A DNA stretch of 64,000 bases from Protopterus annectens (taxonomy: Eukaryota; Chordata; Ceratodontiformes; Protopteridae): contig NC_056735.1 in NCBI RefSeq assembly GCF_019279795.1, forward strand, positions 1,935,523,418 through 1,935,587,417, in the 5' to 3' direction. Positions 48,724 to 60,776 of this stretch are shown one piece after another. The notes beneath the pieces were generated by a model. The model searched no databases and was not told the origin of the DNA. It saw nothing but the letters and a program-made list of their open reading frames with translations. A program made the translations under genes and the position numbers. How positions within the stretch are numbered: the stretch's first letter is position 1; every line of letters starts with the position of its first letter.

Positions 48724-48752
48724 GACACACACACACACACACACACACACAC
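48724..48752. repeat. (CA)n microsatellite
   Basis: About 14 CA units, followed by ACGT repeats and a (TG)n stretch near 48795-48815. Confidence 0.93.
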
Positions 48753-48857
48753 GTACGTACGTATACATATACATGCACATATTTCATATATTATGTGTGT
48801 GTATGTGTGTGTGTGCATGTCTACACATATGGATCTACTTCAAAAGATCGTCTCAAC

Positions 48858-49330
48858 AGAAAGTTGAACGTCATATGGCCCAGACCATATGTTCAACTTT
48901 CTGAAAAGCTAAAAGACGCAAAACAACAAAGATCTACATTTTTGCAGGGTGGTAAACCCTCCACTGTACCCTACACCCCCTGCATATTATATATACCAAC
49001 TCTGAGACTGCACTACAGTTGGGAAAAGGGTAAATTACCAGATCCTCACTGTTACACAATCTCCATACAAAACCATTGACATTTCGGAAAGTTGATCATG
49101 TGGTCTTGACCATATGAAGTTTGACCTTCTGTTGAGCTGATGCTCGGATGTTCAACCATATATAGCTCTCAGTTCTCCCTGCACCCACCCCACTTACATA
49201 TTATATATACAAACTCCAAGATCTCACTATATTGGGAAAGGGCAAATCCTCCCATCTTTACTGCACTACAATCTCAAAACAACTACTTCAACTTTCTATA
49301 AAGTAGATCATATGGTCTCAGCACATGCAT
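48858..49330. repeat. Hairpin-bearing diverged tandem repeat
   Basis: A near-perfect hairpin at 48858-48904 (AGAAAGTTGAAC..CATATGG with its complement, 6-nt loop) is followed about 230 bp later by a degenerate version at 49088-49135 and a third half at about 49287-49320. The spacers are also related (CATATTATATATACAAACTC, GGGAAAGGG, TACACAATCTC). It looks like two to three head-to-tail copies of a short inverted-repeat element. Confidence 0.7.
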
Positions 49331-49726
49331 AAGCCAATGTTATGTGGTCAATGTTGAGAACATTGATGTTTTTCTATTTTTGATTATGTCTACCTTCTCA
49401 TGAAAAGTAGTACGTCTGTTGCCCATACACAATAATCAATATATGGTGTTAGTACTACTGTTACAAACTGCAAGGCTAGCTGTATCCTGCCAAGAAATGT
49501 GATGTAATCATTGAATTATTTGTATTGTATGTATAACATATGTCATATATTATATATTAAATATGTATGAATTTTATATATGTATATGTATGTATGTACT
49601 GCATACACTGCTGCCATTTTTAGGGAAAGGATTGTCAAATTAATATTCTTTCCCCTCAAAGCAACTTGTATGAAGTGTATTGGTAGAACTCATTGTTTTT
49701 ACAATATTTCCAAACATATTAATATA

Positions 49727-49869
49727 GCAATGACCCACAGCTAAGTGTGGGTAATGCTGGATTTACCCACGGTTGGTGTGGTTTGGTATCAAGGGCAAAG
49801 CCCAAGTGACCGAACAAAGCCAACCGTGGGTAAATTTGGCATTACCCACACCCAGCCTTGGGTTATTGC
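49727..49869. mobile_element. Palindromic MITE with TA target site
   Basis: A 143-bp element that is almost one long inverted repeat: GCAATGACCC..TTACCCACGGTTGG pairs with CCAACCGTGGGTAA..GGGTTATTGC, leaving a central loop of about 45 bp. TA dinucleotides flank both ends (49725-49726 and 49870-49871), as for Tc1/mariner-type elements. No coding capacity. Confidence 0.82.
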
Positions 49870-50092
49870 TATTATACAATGGTGTTAGTTTTGTGTTGTG
49901 TTATGTGTGTGTTATTGTTATTTAGGTTTTTGTTTGCTTTACTTTGTATTCTTGCACATTTTTTGTGAGATAAAATAGTCCACACTTTTATTTAGTAACT
50001 TACTTTTGCATAGTAACGTAAGTGAGAAAGTTGGATATTTAATGTGTGGTTAATGTTTGTGTGTAAGGTCTTTTTTACAGTTTTTTTTACAA

Positions 50093-50810
50093 TGTTACTG
50101 CACAGTTATCATAGCGGTCCTATAGAGATGTAGATAGCTCTTGAAATGTTAGAGACGTACCTTACTATGTACATTTAAAAGTCTGTCACCCTGCCATGTT
50201 TTCACAAACCATACTTTTCATCACTGTGTCTATGGAATTAAGAGAATGTGTTTTTCCTTCCCTCATAAAAATGCTAAATATTGTACTATAGGGATTACAA
50301 TATTGTTTGTTTGTGTCTTTCGGCTTTTCCTGGATAGGGGTCACCATAGCAGAACTCTGGTCCACTAATGATTGGTAGTTGATTTTTACATGCCGAGTTA
50401 TCAGCCCTGACACACAACCTTCAATGAAGGTATGCCCATTCATGCATGTCTCCATGCAGAAGATGCTCTAGCTGAGAAACGAACCGGACAGCGTCTTACT
50501 GTGAGGCGACAACGCTACTGCAGCACCACCACCGCGGGATACTATAGGGATTACAATATAATAACATCAAATACTGAAACTATATTATGAGCTGTACATC
50601 TACACCAATACCAGTATTTTGTCAACCTACCAGTGAACAGTACTAGTAGCTAGTGCGTTTACTGGCACTTTGCCTTATTACTGTAATTCTCTTAATTCCA
50701 TAGACATGGCAGGAGGATAGACTTTCAAATGTAAACAGTCAGGTCCGTCTCTGCCATTTCAAGAGCTATCGACATCTCTATAGGACCACTATGACAACTG
50801 TGCAGTAACA
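50093..50810. mobile_element. Foldback element with arms over 100 bp, interrupted by a SINE
   Basis: Left arm 50093-50250 (TGTTACTGCACAGTT.., GGTCCTATAGAGATGT, ..GGAATTAAGAGAAT) is the inverted complement of right arm 50690-50810 with moderate divergence and a gap in the right arm. The SINE at 50304-50539 lies in the middle, so it landed later. Confidence 0.8.
50304..50539 (-). mobile_element. tRNA-derived SINE with 20-bp target duplication
   Basis: Flanked by identical 20-bp copies (50284-50303 and 50540-50559, containing ATAGGGATTACAATAT). In minus sense: a tRNA-like head (GCGTTGTCGCCTCACAG, GGTTCGTTTCTC as B box), a body, and a 3' end GGAAAAGCCGAAAGACACAAA. Same family as 59092-59373. Confidence 0.88.
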
Positions 50811-50819
50811 AGGTTAAGC

Positions 50820-51620
50820 ACTACACTGGCAACAACATTATTCTATAAATAGCAAGCCATTTTAATAAAGCTGGGCAACCAATTCACTTACTCCATCCAT
50901 GCTGCCGTCAGAGTTTATCGTTAAAAAAATAACCTCTGTTTTTACAGTACAGTTTTTTAGGATCCTTGAAGTTTCCAGGAGGGAAGGGGGTTACTCCCAT
51001 CTTCAGAAACAGGAGGTAACGTCGTAATGCCACCCATAGCCATTTTATTTACTTTACTGGTTGATGCATCCGTTGATGAGTTCTATCTCCTAGTTTCATT
51101 TTTATGTGTTGATAGTTACTAATATTTCTTGTGTACTGTCTACTTCATTTGCAGTCACGGCTACATGATACATTAGCAGCTGGACTTCTTAGTTAGGTTA
51201 GTTTGGATTTACAATGTGCACGCTGCTTGGATTGCCCAGTCAGTGTGCACATTTCTCGTCTTTGCCAAGATGACATTGTATAATAGCTAACAATCAATAG
51301 CAGGATTAAAGCTAGAATTTGTGAGACAGCTGCAAGTATTGCACAATAGTTTTGCAGTAGTAAAGGACACTGCCTTATTTAGTTCACTTCTACTTTTAGA
51401 AAAGATAAAAGAGTGCTTCTACACAACTGGAAATGATTGTGGTATCAGTAGAGAAATCAACTCAATGCATAAAGACCACAGAATTCAAAATTCTACCCCT
51501 ACATGCTTTTTATTTGTTTGTTTATTTATTTATAGAGAGGGCATCAGATTAGTATGCAGTACCATAAAGTATGTAATAATTGTATCACGGTTGTGTTCCT
51601 TTGGTATAAAGTGCAAAAAA
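50820..51620. other. Intronic sequence, no gene recognised
   Basis: No open frame of note apart from 106 codons at 51321-51641 with no domain; probably chance. Confidence 0.55.
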
Positions 51621-51625
51621 AAGAA

Positions 51626-51628
<3 letters not shown>

Positions 51629-51662
<34 letters not shown>
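51629..51662. repeat. (AT)n(AG)n microsatellite
   Basis: About 6 AT units and 11 AG units. Confidence 0.93.
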
Positions 51663-51669
51663 ATCATTA

Positions 51670-52610
51670 AATGGCTTAGACACAAGAATGTTGTTTTGCA
51701 TGCTGTTTTGCATGTCACAACTTTCTAGCAGGCACAAGTAGGCATTTACGTCATTCTACTCTGAAATTTTATGAAGGCCATACTGCGTTGAGACTATACG
51801 TCACCTTAAAACAGTTAAGTACTTTGAGATTTAAAGCTTGCTGAAATATTACCAATTTAATTTTGAGCATTGTCATAGCCCGGGCCTTGCTTGTTTCTTA
51901 GACAATTGATTGAAATTAATTAAGAAGTCAAAAATGAAAGATTTTTACAACTTCATTTTCTGAAGTAAAGAAATTTATTTTTAGGAAATACAGACATTTA
52001 ACAAAAAATGAGCCATGTAGTTGTTGTCCTTTTGCCTCTCTGGTAACCTTTAACTGGACACAGTGGAGCTATGTTTTAGTGGAGAATGCTGTCCTGTGTC
52101 TGTGTCACCCATATACTGTCCGTCCTTTTCATAATTAGCTCCATCAGTAACCAGTGTAGAGTCAGGAGACAGCCTATTATTGATAGAAATCAATCCATGT
52201 TCTGCTACGGGACAACATGAGTTTACATTTGAGAAAGCTGTGCAATGTTAACATGATAACAAATACATTTAAGGTAAAAATGAAGCTGGTAAAGTGATAC
52301 AGAGAAAAAACATGTCTGACATTTATATACTGTCTTTGTGAATTCAACTCAGCTGATGGTATATGAAAATAGTACGTTTATAATGCTTAAAGTGAGAATA
52401 AAGTATTATTTGTAGTTATATGTTAAATGAATCTGTGTTAGCCATGGTCCTTTCTTATTGAATTAATTAATATCGAATAATTAATTTTTTATGATGAAAA
52501 TCAGACATTTTCATTATCTTGCTGTTTTTTCTAATCCACAATGCTTATTTTTTGTAAGACATTTTCATTTTTTTGATATTTTTTAATCAACATTACTGAC
52601 AGATTGTCAT
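51670..52610. other. Intronic sequence, no gene recognised
   Basis: AT-rich, nothing recognisable. Confidence 0.6.
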
Positions 52611-52619
52611 TGTTAATCC

Positions 52620-52622
52620 CGT

Positions 52623-52660
<38 letters not shown>

Positions 52661-52681
52661 TGTGTGTGTGTGTGGTGTGTG

Positions 52682-52705
<24 letters not shown>
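52620..52705. repeat. (TG)n(TA)n microsatellite
   Basis: TG repeat broken by GTGGTG interruptions, then (TA)n and a T run. Confidence 0.94.
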
Positions 52706-52712
<7 letters not shown>

Positions 52713-53124
52713 TCTTGACCTCTTCTCATTTGACACTTGCAGTACCATTGAGGGGGGACTTTGCTACAGTTGCTAGACATAGAATGTTATCTTTTATGCA
52801 AAAGAAAAATGTTAGAGGAGTCATGTGCCATTCCTAACTGGATGTGGAGAGTGTACTGATGACTCAATGTATTCTACACAATCTTTTCTATGTGTGACCA
52901 CAAGGGACCTGCTGCAGCTCCATACTCACTGCTGAAACTAATAAACATGGTCCTAGGCTAGCATCACCCTCAGTCTCCAGCAGAGGGAGTGCATCTTCTA
53001 AAAAAATCCACACTTATTCCTTGAGGAAGGAAACCTGGTGTTGGCTAATTTATCATAGCTCCATTCAGTAAGATTTCCAATGCCCAGGATTATAATCAAT
53101 CACATGTTATCAGTGGCAAAGTTG

Positions 53125-53790
53125 GTCATCTTGCCACTATGCCAGTGGGCTGTCCCACAGTGTTTCCCATTAGCATAGTTAGGCATTTTCCCACTGTGCC
53201 TATGCACTGTCCCACGGTGTTTCCCATTAACATAGTTGCACATTTTCCCAATGTGCTTATGGGCTATCCCACAGTGTTTAACATTAGCATAGCTGGGCAT
53301 TTTCCCACTATGCCAGTGGGTTGTCCCACAATGTTTCCCATAAGCAGAGTTGGGCATTTTCCCAATGTGCATATGTGCTGTCCCACAATGTTTCCCATTA
53401 GCAGAGTTGGACATTTTCATAATGTGCCTATGGGCTGTCCCACAGTGTTTAACATTAGCATAGTTGGGCATTTTCCCAATGTGCCAGTAGGCTGTCCCAC
53501 AATGTTTAACATTAGCATAGCTGGGCATTTTTCCACTGTGCCAATGGGCTGTCCCACAATGTTTAACATTAGCATAGTCTGGCATTTTCCCACTTTGCCA
53601 ATGGGCTGTCCCACAATGTTTAACATTAGCATAGCTGGGCATTTTCCCACTATGCCAGTGGGCTGTCCCACAATGTTTAACATTAGCATAGCTAGACATT
53701 TTCCCACTATGCCACTGGGCTGTCCCACAACAGTTACCCTTCACATGGCTGTACATCTTGCCACTGTGCTAGTGGGCCATCCCACAGTGC
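53125..53790. repeat. 57-bp minisatellite, about 11 units, open on both strands
   Basis: Units of 57 bp with GGGCATTTTCCCACT, TGCCAGTGGGCTGTCCCACA and TGTTTAACATTAGCATAG. Because 57 is a multiple of three and the unit lacks stops in one frame on each strand, it gives a 262-codon frame on + (53139-53927; 19-residue repeats such as PVGCPTMFNISIAGHFPTM) and a 218-codon frame on - (53100-53756; repeats such as HCGTAHWHSGKMPSYANVK). No signal peptide or splice context supports a gene. Confidence 0.93.
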
Positions 53791-54123
53791 TTACTAGTAA
53801 CATACATGGACATATTGCATTATGGTCCACACTGCTGTTATGCATATATAATAGCATTTTTGATGGTGCTATACCTAAAATTGTAGACATTGCATATGCG
53901 AGTAAAACCTATCATCAGGGGATGTAGTTCTGACCAAAGTTTCAAGGGTAAAGCTAAACTTTGATGTATGCATTTATTAAAAGTGCATGTTTGTAACTAG
54001 ACTTCTACTGCATATATCTGAGCAGAATGCATAACCTTCCAGCAACTTCTTCCATTTTACATACCCTATTGCAAACTCTTCAGAATGCATTCTGATTTAA
54101 TGAAACAACTGCAATCCCTCTTA

Positions 54124-54125
<2 letters not shown>

Positions 54126-54173
<48 letters not shown>

Positions 54174-54229
54174 CAACTGCAATCCCCCTTAATACACACA
54201 CACACATGCACACACATGCATGCGCGCAT

Positions 54230-54286
<57 letters not shown>

Positions 54287-54308
54287 CACGCACACACACA
54301 CAAACACA
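54126..54308. repeat. Two (CA)n microsatellites
   Basis: (CA)n at 54126-54170 and 54195-54308 separated by a duplicated AACAACTGCAATCCC(C/T)CTTAATA segment, so the whole block is a local duplication. Confidence 0.95.
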
Positions 54309-54614
54309 CATACTCTACAACAATAATATTATGAGTGACTTGTTTGGGATTTTCCTCATTTCAATAGTATATGGCTGAAATATTATCTTACAAAGCCATA
54401 CCAGTCAGCCAGTGTGTGTGCTGCAGTTTTCTTGCCCTTCATTTTCCAGTAACAGTCTGATATGATATAAAGGACTTCTTGACATAGCCACATTATCTGT
54501 TTATAGAGGATGTTATGTAAAGCACCTAGAGGCATTCCAACTCTCATTCAACAAGCTAGGCTTCACAGATGCCACAATATAAAGTTGTGGAACACTGGCG
54601 ACTTTGGTGTTTTG

Positions 54615-54616
<2 letters not shown>

Positions 54617-54693
<77 letters not shown>

Positions 54694-54752
54694 GTGTGGG
54701 TGTGCATGTGTCAGTGTATGTTTGTTTGTGTGCACGTGTGTGTGCGTGTGTT
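54617..54752. repeat. (GT)n microsatellite, decaying to the right
   Basis: About 34 GT units to 54686, then interrupted GT/TA/GC sequence to about 54752. Confidence 0.95.
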
Positions 54753-54759
54753 TGATTAG

Positions 54760-56520
54760 CAGTAAATTAGGTAAAGGCACATCAATTGCTTACGAATAGC
54801 ACATAAAAGAGCTTGCATCTCCTGTGCGTTTCAAGATTTGACATAGTGCAGTCATAATAAGCTGCTAGGAGTACTTTATTGCAGGAATATTTCCTCACAT
54901 TCTACCTCTTGCTGTACTGTTACCAGAATTGGTAGGTATACATGGAAAAAAGCTATGTTATCAAGTCTATCCATTTCCTAGACAATCTTGGGTTTGCTAA
55001 AGCCAATGACTGTATGAAGTATGTTTCTGCAGGGGAAATAAAGAGCTTCTGCTTAAATGTAAGTTTGCCATGCTACAAGCAGTCAGTCAGTGAAGTTAAT
55101 CCTTATTGAATCGAAGTCCTTAAGCCATAAACACTTTTCAGAGTCTGATAATTAACAACTGTAAGCAGAAGAATAATAAATACTGAAATTCTGTAATGAT
55201 ATACTGTGTAGTAATTTGAATAAACACATAAATAAAGTCAACAAACAATGCAAACAGCTAATAATAATGCCTAATAAAAATACAATTAGGTTTCAACATC
55301 AACTGCAAGAAACAAAGATTCAGTTACACGTTTTTGTTCAAGTGTAAACACACAAAGGCAAAGATTGGATATTAATACACAAGACCTAAAATCTCACCCA
55401 AAGCCAGAGAAATTGCATTGTTTTTTGAGTGAATGAACATCCAGTATGAGGCAGTATATAACCAAATTATCTACTCTTAGAGTATTCCATGATCCAGAGC
55501 ACCACTGTTCAGACTTCATTTCCTCTCTGGTTATCAGCTCTGACGGACTAAAAGTAAATGGATACAATGGCAAAGCAGTCAATAATCAAATAAAATAGGC
55601 TCAGTTATAATGGCAGCACAGGAAAGGTCCATCAAATTGCAATGCATCAACATGATAGTCAAATAGTAAATAAAGAAAAAGTTAACATCCATCCACAATA
55701 CCGGTATAGTAGGCCTCTGCTTTATACACTGTGGCAGGTACCTTGCATTGAAAAGAATACACCAGTTGTCAAAACACCAACATAAAAAAAAAAGATATAA
55801 TGTTCTCCAAATTCATAGCATGAAGAACCACAGTTCCACTGCTGGTTTATACATAACTGTGAAGGAAAAGATAATATAGTATGTGCATTCAGACTGAAAA
55901 AAACATCATCCACTAAATCCAAGCACAGGCTGGTGATAGTAGCTAAAATCTTCAAACAAGCAAAGTGAAAAGTATCTTTGTAACTTTTAAAATGGATGCC
56001 AAAAAAAGGACATTCCACGAGGTAAAATGAACAACAAAAATAGCCACACATGACGTCATCACATTGAATGAATGGCTTCAGTAAGCCTCTCCATATAAGA
56101 CCAGTACAAATTAAATTGAGGATGTACAAGGCAATAATATCCAAATTAAAATGAGTTTCTCCACTGGCAAGCAGACTGTGGTGTGTTTACCGAAAAGATA
56201 GCAGGATCACTGCAACTACAGTAGATATGAAAATAAATTCATATTTTTGCTGCCAGGGACCAGTGGAATGAAACACTCCTTTTCATTCCATTTATATTCA
56301 GTTTAGGAAATATATTTCTAAAGCATAACACTTTTATTTTGAAAATGTCAGCCTTCTGTATGAACTTTAAAGTGCCAGTGATGTTAGATTTCATTCCTAG
56401 CCAGGTGCATATTAACACTATCACTATCTTAACAGAATAACTTGGACACTGTAATAGTTATGAATGTTTCTGCATGGGAACTATCCATGACTCATTTTCA
56501 CCCTATTCTAATTCCTATTT
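54760..56520. other. Intronic sequence, no gene recognised
   Basis: A 140-codon minus-strand frame at 55722-56144 has no domain and unusual Phe/Cys content; it is more likely non-coding repeat sequence than a gene. Confidence 0.5.
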
Positions 56521-56524
56521 TATT

Positions 56525-57060
56525 ATTTATTTGACATTTTTTGACCAGGTTGGTCTGAGTGAATTTCAGTGTAGGCCCAGGCAGAAAAGCTCCAAAAGTA
56601 ATACAAAAAGTCTAAGTAAAAAATTCAGAATTGTACAGACAAATAGAAATAGGTAGCAAAACAAGTCCAAAGATGTGCACACATATAGTATAAGAAATCC
56701 ACAATGTAACAAGTTGTATATTAGAAGTCATATGCAGATATAAATCATGGTAGTAAGAATGTTACAGTATTAAAAACAAGTAACAAATGAATGTATACAA
56801 GTGGCAAAGATATGTACAGGAGCAAACGCATTTGTACATCAGTAGTTATATAAAAGCATTTGTACATCAGCAGTTACCTACAAACATATACCACAGGCAC
56901 TTTGAGTGGTACAAATACAATTACATTTGACTAACAGTATCTGAAGTTGTAACTAGAGTTCAGATAGGAGGAGAAATCCTGCAGTAGTAGGATAGGAGGA
57001 ATGGAAGGTGCTTGCACAAATGGTGGATACAGATTTAATGTAGATCACGCACACAGTCTA
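56525..57060 (-). mobile_element. LINE-type 3' end fragment
   Basis: Begins on + as TTATTTGACATTTTTTGACCAGG, then CAGTGTAGGCCCAGGCAGAAAAGCTCC, the reverse complement of the LINE tail block. The following sequence resembles, with much divergence, that after 61550 (AATACA..AGTCTAAGTAA; GGATAGGAGGAATGGAAGG), suggesting two old copies of one LINE 3' UTR. Confidence 0.5.
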
Positions 57061-57423
57061 TTATCTGATTTTCTTTAGTTACTCTGTGCAGTATTAATTG
57101 ATTTCATTTGTCAGTTAGTCCATTCATATGCATCATGGTATTTTAATCTCATTTTAGTGTTCTTGTCCTGATGTACATCAATAGCTGCACTGCATCACAG
57201 CACGGACGACAGAAACTTTTGCAGATTGTCACTGATGTGTGATCCCAGAAATAGAATTTTATAGTTGTGGAGGTGTATGGTGCAGCCATTCATATGTGGA
57301 GGCGTAGTGGGGACCACCTTCAAAAACACTCCCTTTTTGTGTTTTTGCATCAGTGGGCAGAGATTTAATGAGTAGGATTCATTATACTGTAACTCAATAT
57401 AGTATTTTAAAACAGACAGTAGA

Positions 57424-57424
<1 letters not shown>

Positions 57425-57474
<50 letters not shown>
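57425..57474. repeat. (CA)n microsatellite
   Basis: About 24 CA units. Confidence 0.96.
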
Positions 57475-57477
<3 letters not shown>

Positions 57478-57479
57478 AT

Positions 57480-58039
57480 AGAATTGCATGCTTCAGTTAG
57501 ATATTATATACAAAATATTAGGGTCCATGCCATAATGTTTGTCTCTGCCTTTGGCCATGCTATGATTCAGTTTCCTGACCAGTGGCAGCACTGAAATGTT
57601 TGCAGAGCCTTAGGAGGTCAGTTACAGGGCATTTGGGGCCTCATTGTTATCACATATGTCATACCAAAGTCGTAAAGTAAATAAAATATGACAGGGAAAT
57701 ATGAAGAAAGACTTTGAAAAGAAAGTGGAGAGAGAAAAGTGCAAACTGGCACGCTATTGTTATGAAATTGTCCAGTTTCTTTCTTTAAACAGTACTACTA
57801 GCACTGGTCTTCCTCACATCATTGTTACTTGTCTGTAAGTGGGACAGTCCCAACCCAAACCCAAATACCTATTCAAAGTCCCAAGGGAAAATCCAGAATT
57901 TTACAAAGTAGCAAATTAACTTACTTAGCTTTTTCCTAATCCATTTAAGTGCTGTGCATCTTTTCAGAGTTAAGTTGGTATCGCAGACACCTTGCATATT
58001 CTTATTTAAAAATCAGAAAGTGATATACATTTGTATACC

Positions 58040-58040
<1 letters not shown>
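57480..58040. other. Intronic sequence, no gene recognised
   Basis: Nothing recognisable. Confidence 0.6.

Positions 58041-58042
<2 letters not shown>

Positions 58043-58091
<49 letters not shown>
58043..58091. repeat. (CA)n microsatellite
   Basis: About 24 CA units. Confidence 0.96.
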
Positions 58092-58093
<2 letters not shown>

Positions 58094-58094
58094 A

Positions 58095-59079
58095 CATCAT
58101 TTCTGTTAAATTCACTATTCTAATGCTGTAGCAGTGTTGCTGTTGGAGTAACATTTAAGAGATTCAAATGGTTTCCCATCAGAATACATAGATGGTCAAG
58201 CAATTAGCCTTTTATCTTTATGGAGTTTAGAGTATCACTTTGTATAGGCCTTGGTAGAAAATTATGGAAGTGAACATGTATGTTTAAACAATGTAAGGAA
58301 GAGCACTGTTATTACAACAGTGGGGAAATCTGTGACACCACTAAGAGAGAATTTGGCATTTTAAGGATCCTTGCCTAAACTGAGTAAACTAGCAGCCATA
58401 TGGTGGCTATAGCTATTTAGCACTTGTGAGCAGAGCTGATTAACTACATTAACACAGTAGTATGACATTTTTAGACTGCAGCAGTATATAGACCTTGAGA
58501 TGTGGTGGAAAGGTATATTTCTAATAAGATGGTGTCATGGGCTTGTTGTGAATTATCAAACAAAGGAAGGAAAACTGGTGGTTGAAAATAGATCAGTTAA
58601 TAAAAGGCATCACAAAAAATAGCCATGGCAACAGTAAAAAGACTGTCAGCTTGAACAAGAACTATGTATATGTTAACACCATATATTCCAAGGGTGTGCA
58701 CATTGGAGATGTATCCTGGGTAATTCAGCCTGTTGGCAGAGCTTGGCTGTCATTGTTTTGTATGAGGTTTAAAAAACAGAACCCAGATATATTAAGATAT
58801 TTGTGTTTTGCTTTCATCATGTGATTAACAGTGTTAACAGTACTGAAGAGAGACAACTGGACAACATCTAGAGATACAAGAGGAGTAAATATGATCAGAT
58901 TCTGTGCTTTATCCTCAAGAAGCGAGTCTTCCACATTTGTTAACACATTAGAATTTGTTTTTGCCCAGAAAGGGAAAAGACTGCATAAACTTGGAAGCAA
59001 AGATTATACATATCTTCATTATCTGAATAGCATGAACATAAATTCTTATGCACATGAGTGTAGAAATGTTAGAAAAATG
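58095..59079. other. Intronic sequence, no gene recognised
   Basis: Short overlapping frames on both strands, none with a recognisable domain. Confidence 0.55.
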
Positions 59080-59091
59080 AGGTGGCATAAT

Positions 59092-59373
59092 TGTTTGTCT
59101 TTCGGCTTTTTCCGGTAAGGGGTCACTACCGCGGAACTCAGGTCCACTAATGATTGGCAGTAGATTTTTTACGAAATGCCGAAGTGCCAGCTCGACGTCC
59201 ATCCTTCAACGAAGGCACACCCATTTATAAACACATGTCTTTCGAACGCTACCCAACCACGGGGAGGACATGCAGACTCCACACAGAAGGCACTCCCAAG
59301 CCAAGCCGAGAATCGAACAGGAGAACCTCTTGCTGTGAGGTAACAATGCTACCACCTTACTACTGCGGTATTT
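59092..59373 (-). mobile_element. tRNA-derived SINE with 12-bp target duplication
   Basis: Flanked by AGGTGGCATAAT at 59080-59091 and 59374-59385. In minus sense: a tRNA-like head (GGTAGCATTGTTACCTCACAG, CTGTTCGATTCTC as B box), a centre with CTGTGTGGAGTCTGCATGTC and CTCCCCGTGG reminiscent of V-SINE-type sequence, CCTTCGTTGAAGGATGG, and a 3' end GGAAAAAGCCGAAAGACAAAC shared with 50304-50539. Confidence 0.88.
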
Positions 59374-59389
59374 AGGTGGCATAATAATG

Positions 59390-60690
59390 TATTTATTTTG
59401 TTTGTTTGCTGGGGAAGAACTCTTTTACATTTGGATTTATTTCAGGCATATCTCAGTGTGTGCAAAAAAAAACATTCACTGTTACATAAGATCATTCCCC
59501 CAACCATCATAACTTCTTTCCATACAGAGAGATCTACAAACTAAAAGAAATTATATATTGTTACGTAAAACCACTGTACAGACAACCAAGATATAAACTG
59601 AGAACAAAGCAATATGAAATTGTATGACAGTGCATATTGTCAGTTCAAGAGACATAGTGCAGATGAGACAGGTTATGGTATCACTGAGCTATTATCCTTT
59701 AATTGAAAATACTTTGATTTGTAAAATGACAATTTTATTCAAATAGTTTATATTGTTTGTGGATTCTATAAAATTAGATGGTGTTGCCACTGGAAGTAGT
59801 GCAGTTAAAAAATATAAAGACACCTGGCATGTAAAATGTTTTTTTCATCTGACCTTCTTTAACCGTCTTTCTGTATTTTTCCAATATATGACACTGTTTT
59901 ACTGCTTGCTTTGTCTTACTCCTTAAACAGCTTCAGTAATGTTTTGTTCTGCATTATATGTATTCTCATGAATGGATGAAAGTAAGCTTTTGAATGTCGG
60001 CTCTCCTTTAGGACATAATTGCTAGAAATAGTGAGATGTTCATTAGTAGTGAAGAGAAAAGTAGCTACAGTTCCCGAGTCCTGTGCTTGACCTCACAGGA
60101 TGTGCACAGCCATTATTCACTAGCCTTGGCTCGCCTAGAGCATAGGCATGTACATCTGTGGTGAGAACAGTGGCAGCCCTGTGAGACATACAGTAAGATG
60201 GTTCTATTAAATCTACGGTTGTAACAAAATGGATTCTTTTCTGTTTTTTTTTTTAATGGAGTTAAAGAAGACAGCAGCCTTCATTGCTATATGAAAACTA
60301 TAATTAATTTTGGTATAGGGAGGAAGATATTATCTAGACAGATCTTTGCAAAACTAAATTTGACATTTCAACAAGTTGTAATTTCCAAATAGGTGCTAAC
60401 ATTTTTAAAAGTTCTGCTCTGTTATCCATTGAAGTATCATCTTACCTGCTGTGATCTTGTTTCAGATGCTATAGCATTTGAATACTGTTATCATTTCATA
60501 GTGCTTTAAAAAGTTATCGAAGAATACAATCCAATGTTTCTCTGGATTCATTTCTGAATAGCAATTGATAAAATAAAAGAGCAACCCTTCAGTGATCTCT
60601 CCCCAGAATGAGATGTGTTCTGTTTAATTTGTATTATGATCTTCTTCAGGCAAAGTTGTACTCATATTTATATACAAGTGCATCAATGAG
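59390..60690. other. Intronic sequence, no gene recognised
   Basis: AT-rich, nothing recognisable; no PCDH17 exon 2 signal. Confidence 0.6.
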
Positions 60691-60692
60691 TG

Positions 60693-60693
60693 A

Positions 60694-60760
<67 letters not shown>

Positions 60761-60776
60761 TGTGTGCGCGTGTGTT
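60693..60776. repeat. (GT)n microsatellite
   Basis: About 30 GT units followed by a degenerate GT/GC end. Confidence 0.96.

Noticed and set aside
55722-56144. 140-codon minus-strand frame as a gene
   Set aside because: No recognisable domain, no splice or promoter context, and composition (Phe, Cys, Ile) typical of chance translation of AT-rich DNA.
60000-60180. Possible second PCDH17 exon (less AT-rich stretch after a pyrimidine tract)
   Set aside because: Translation in all + frames does not resemble the expected TDNFPAEPNYMG continuation and contains stops.
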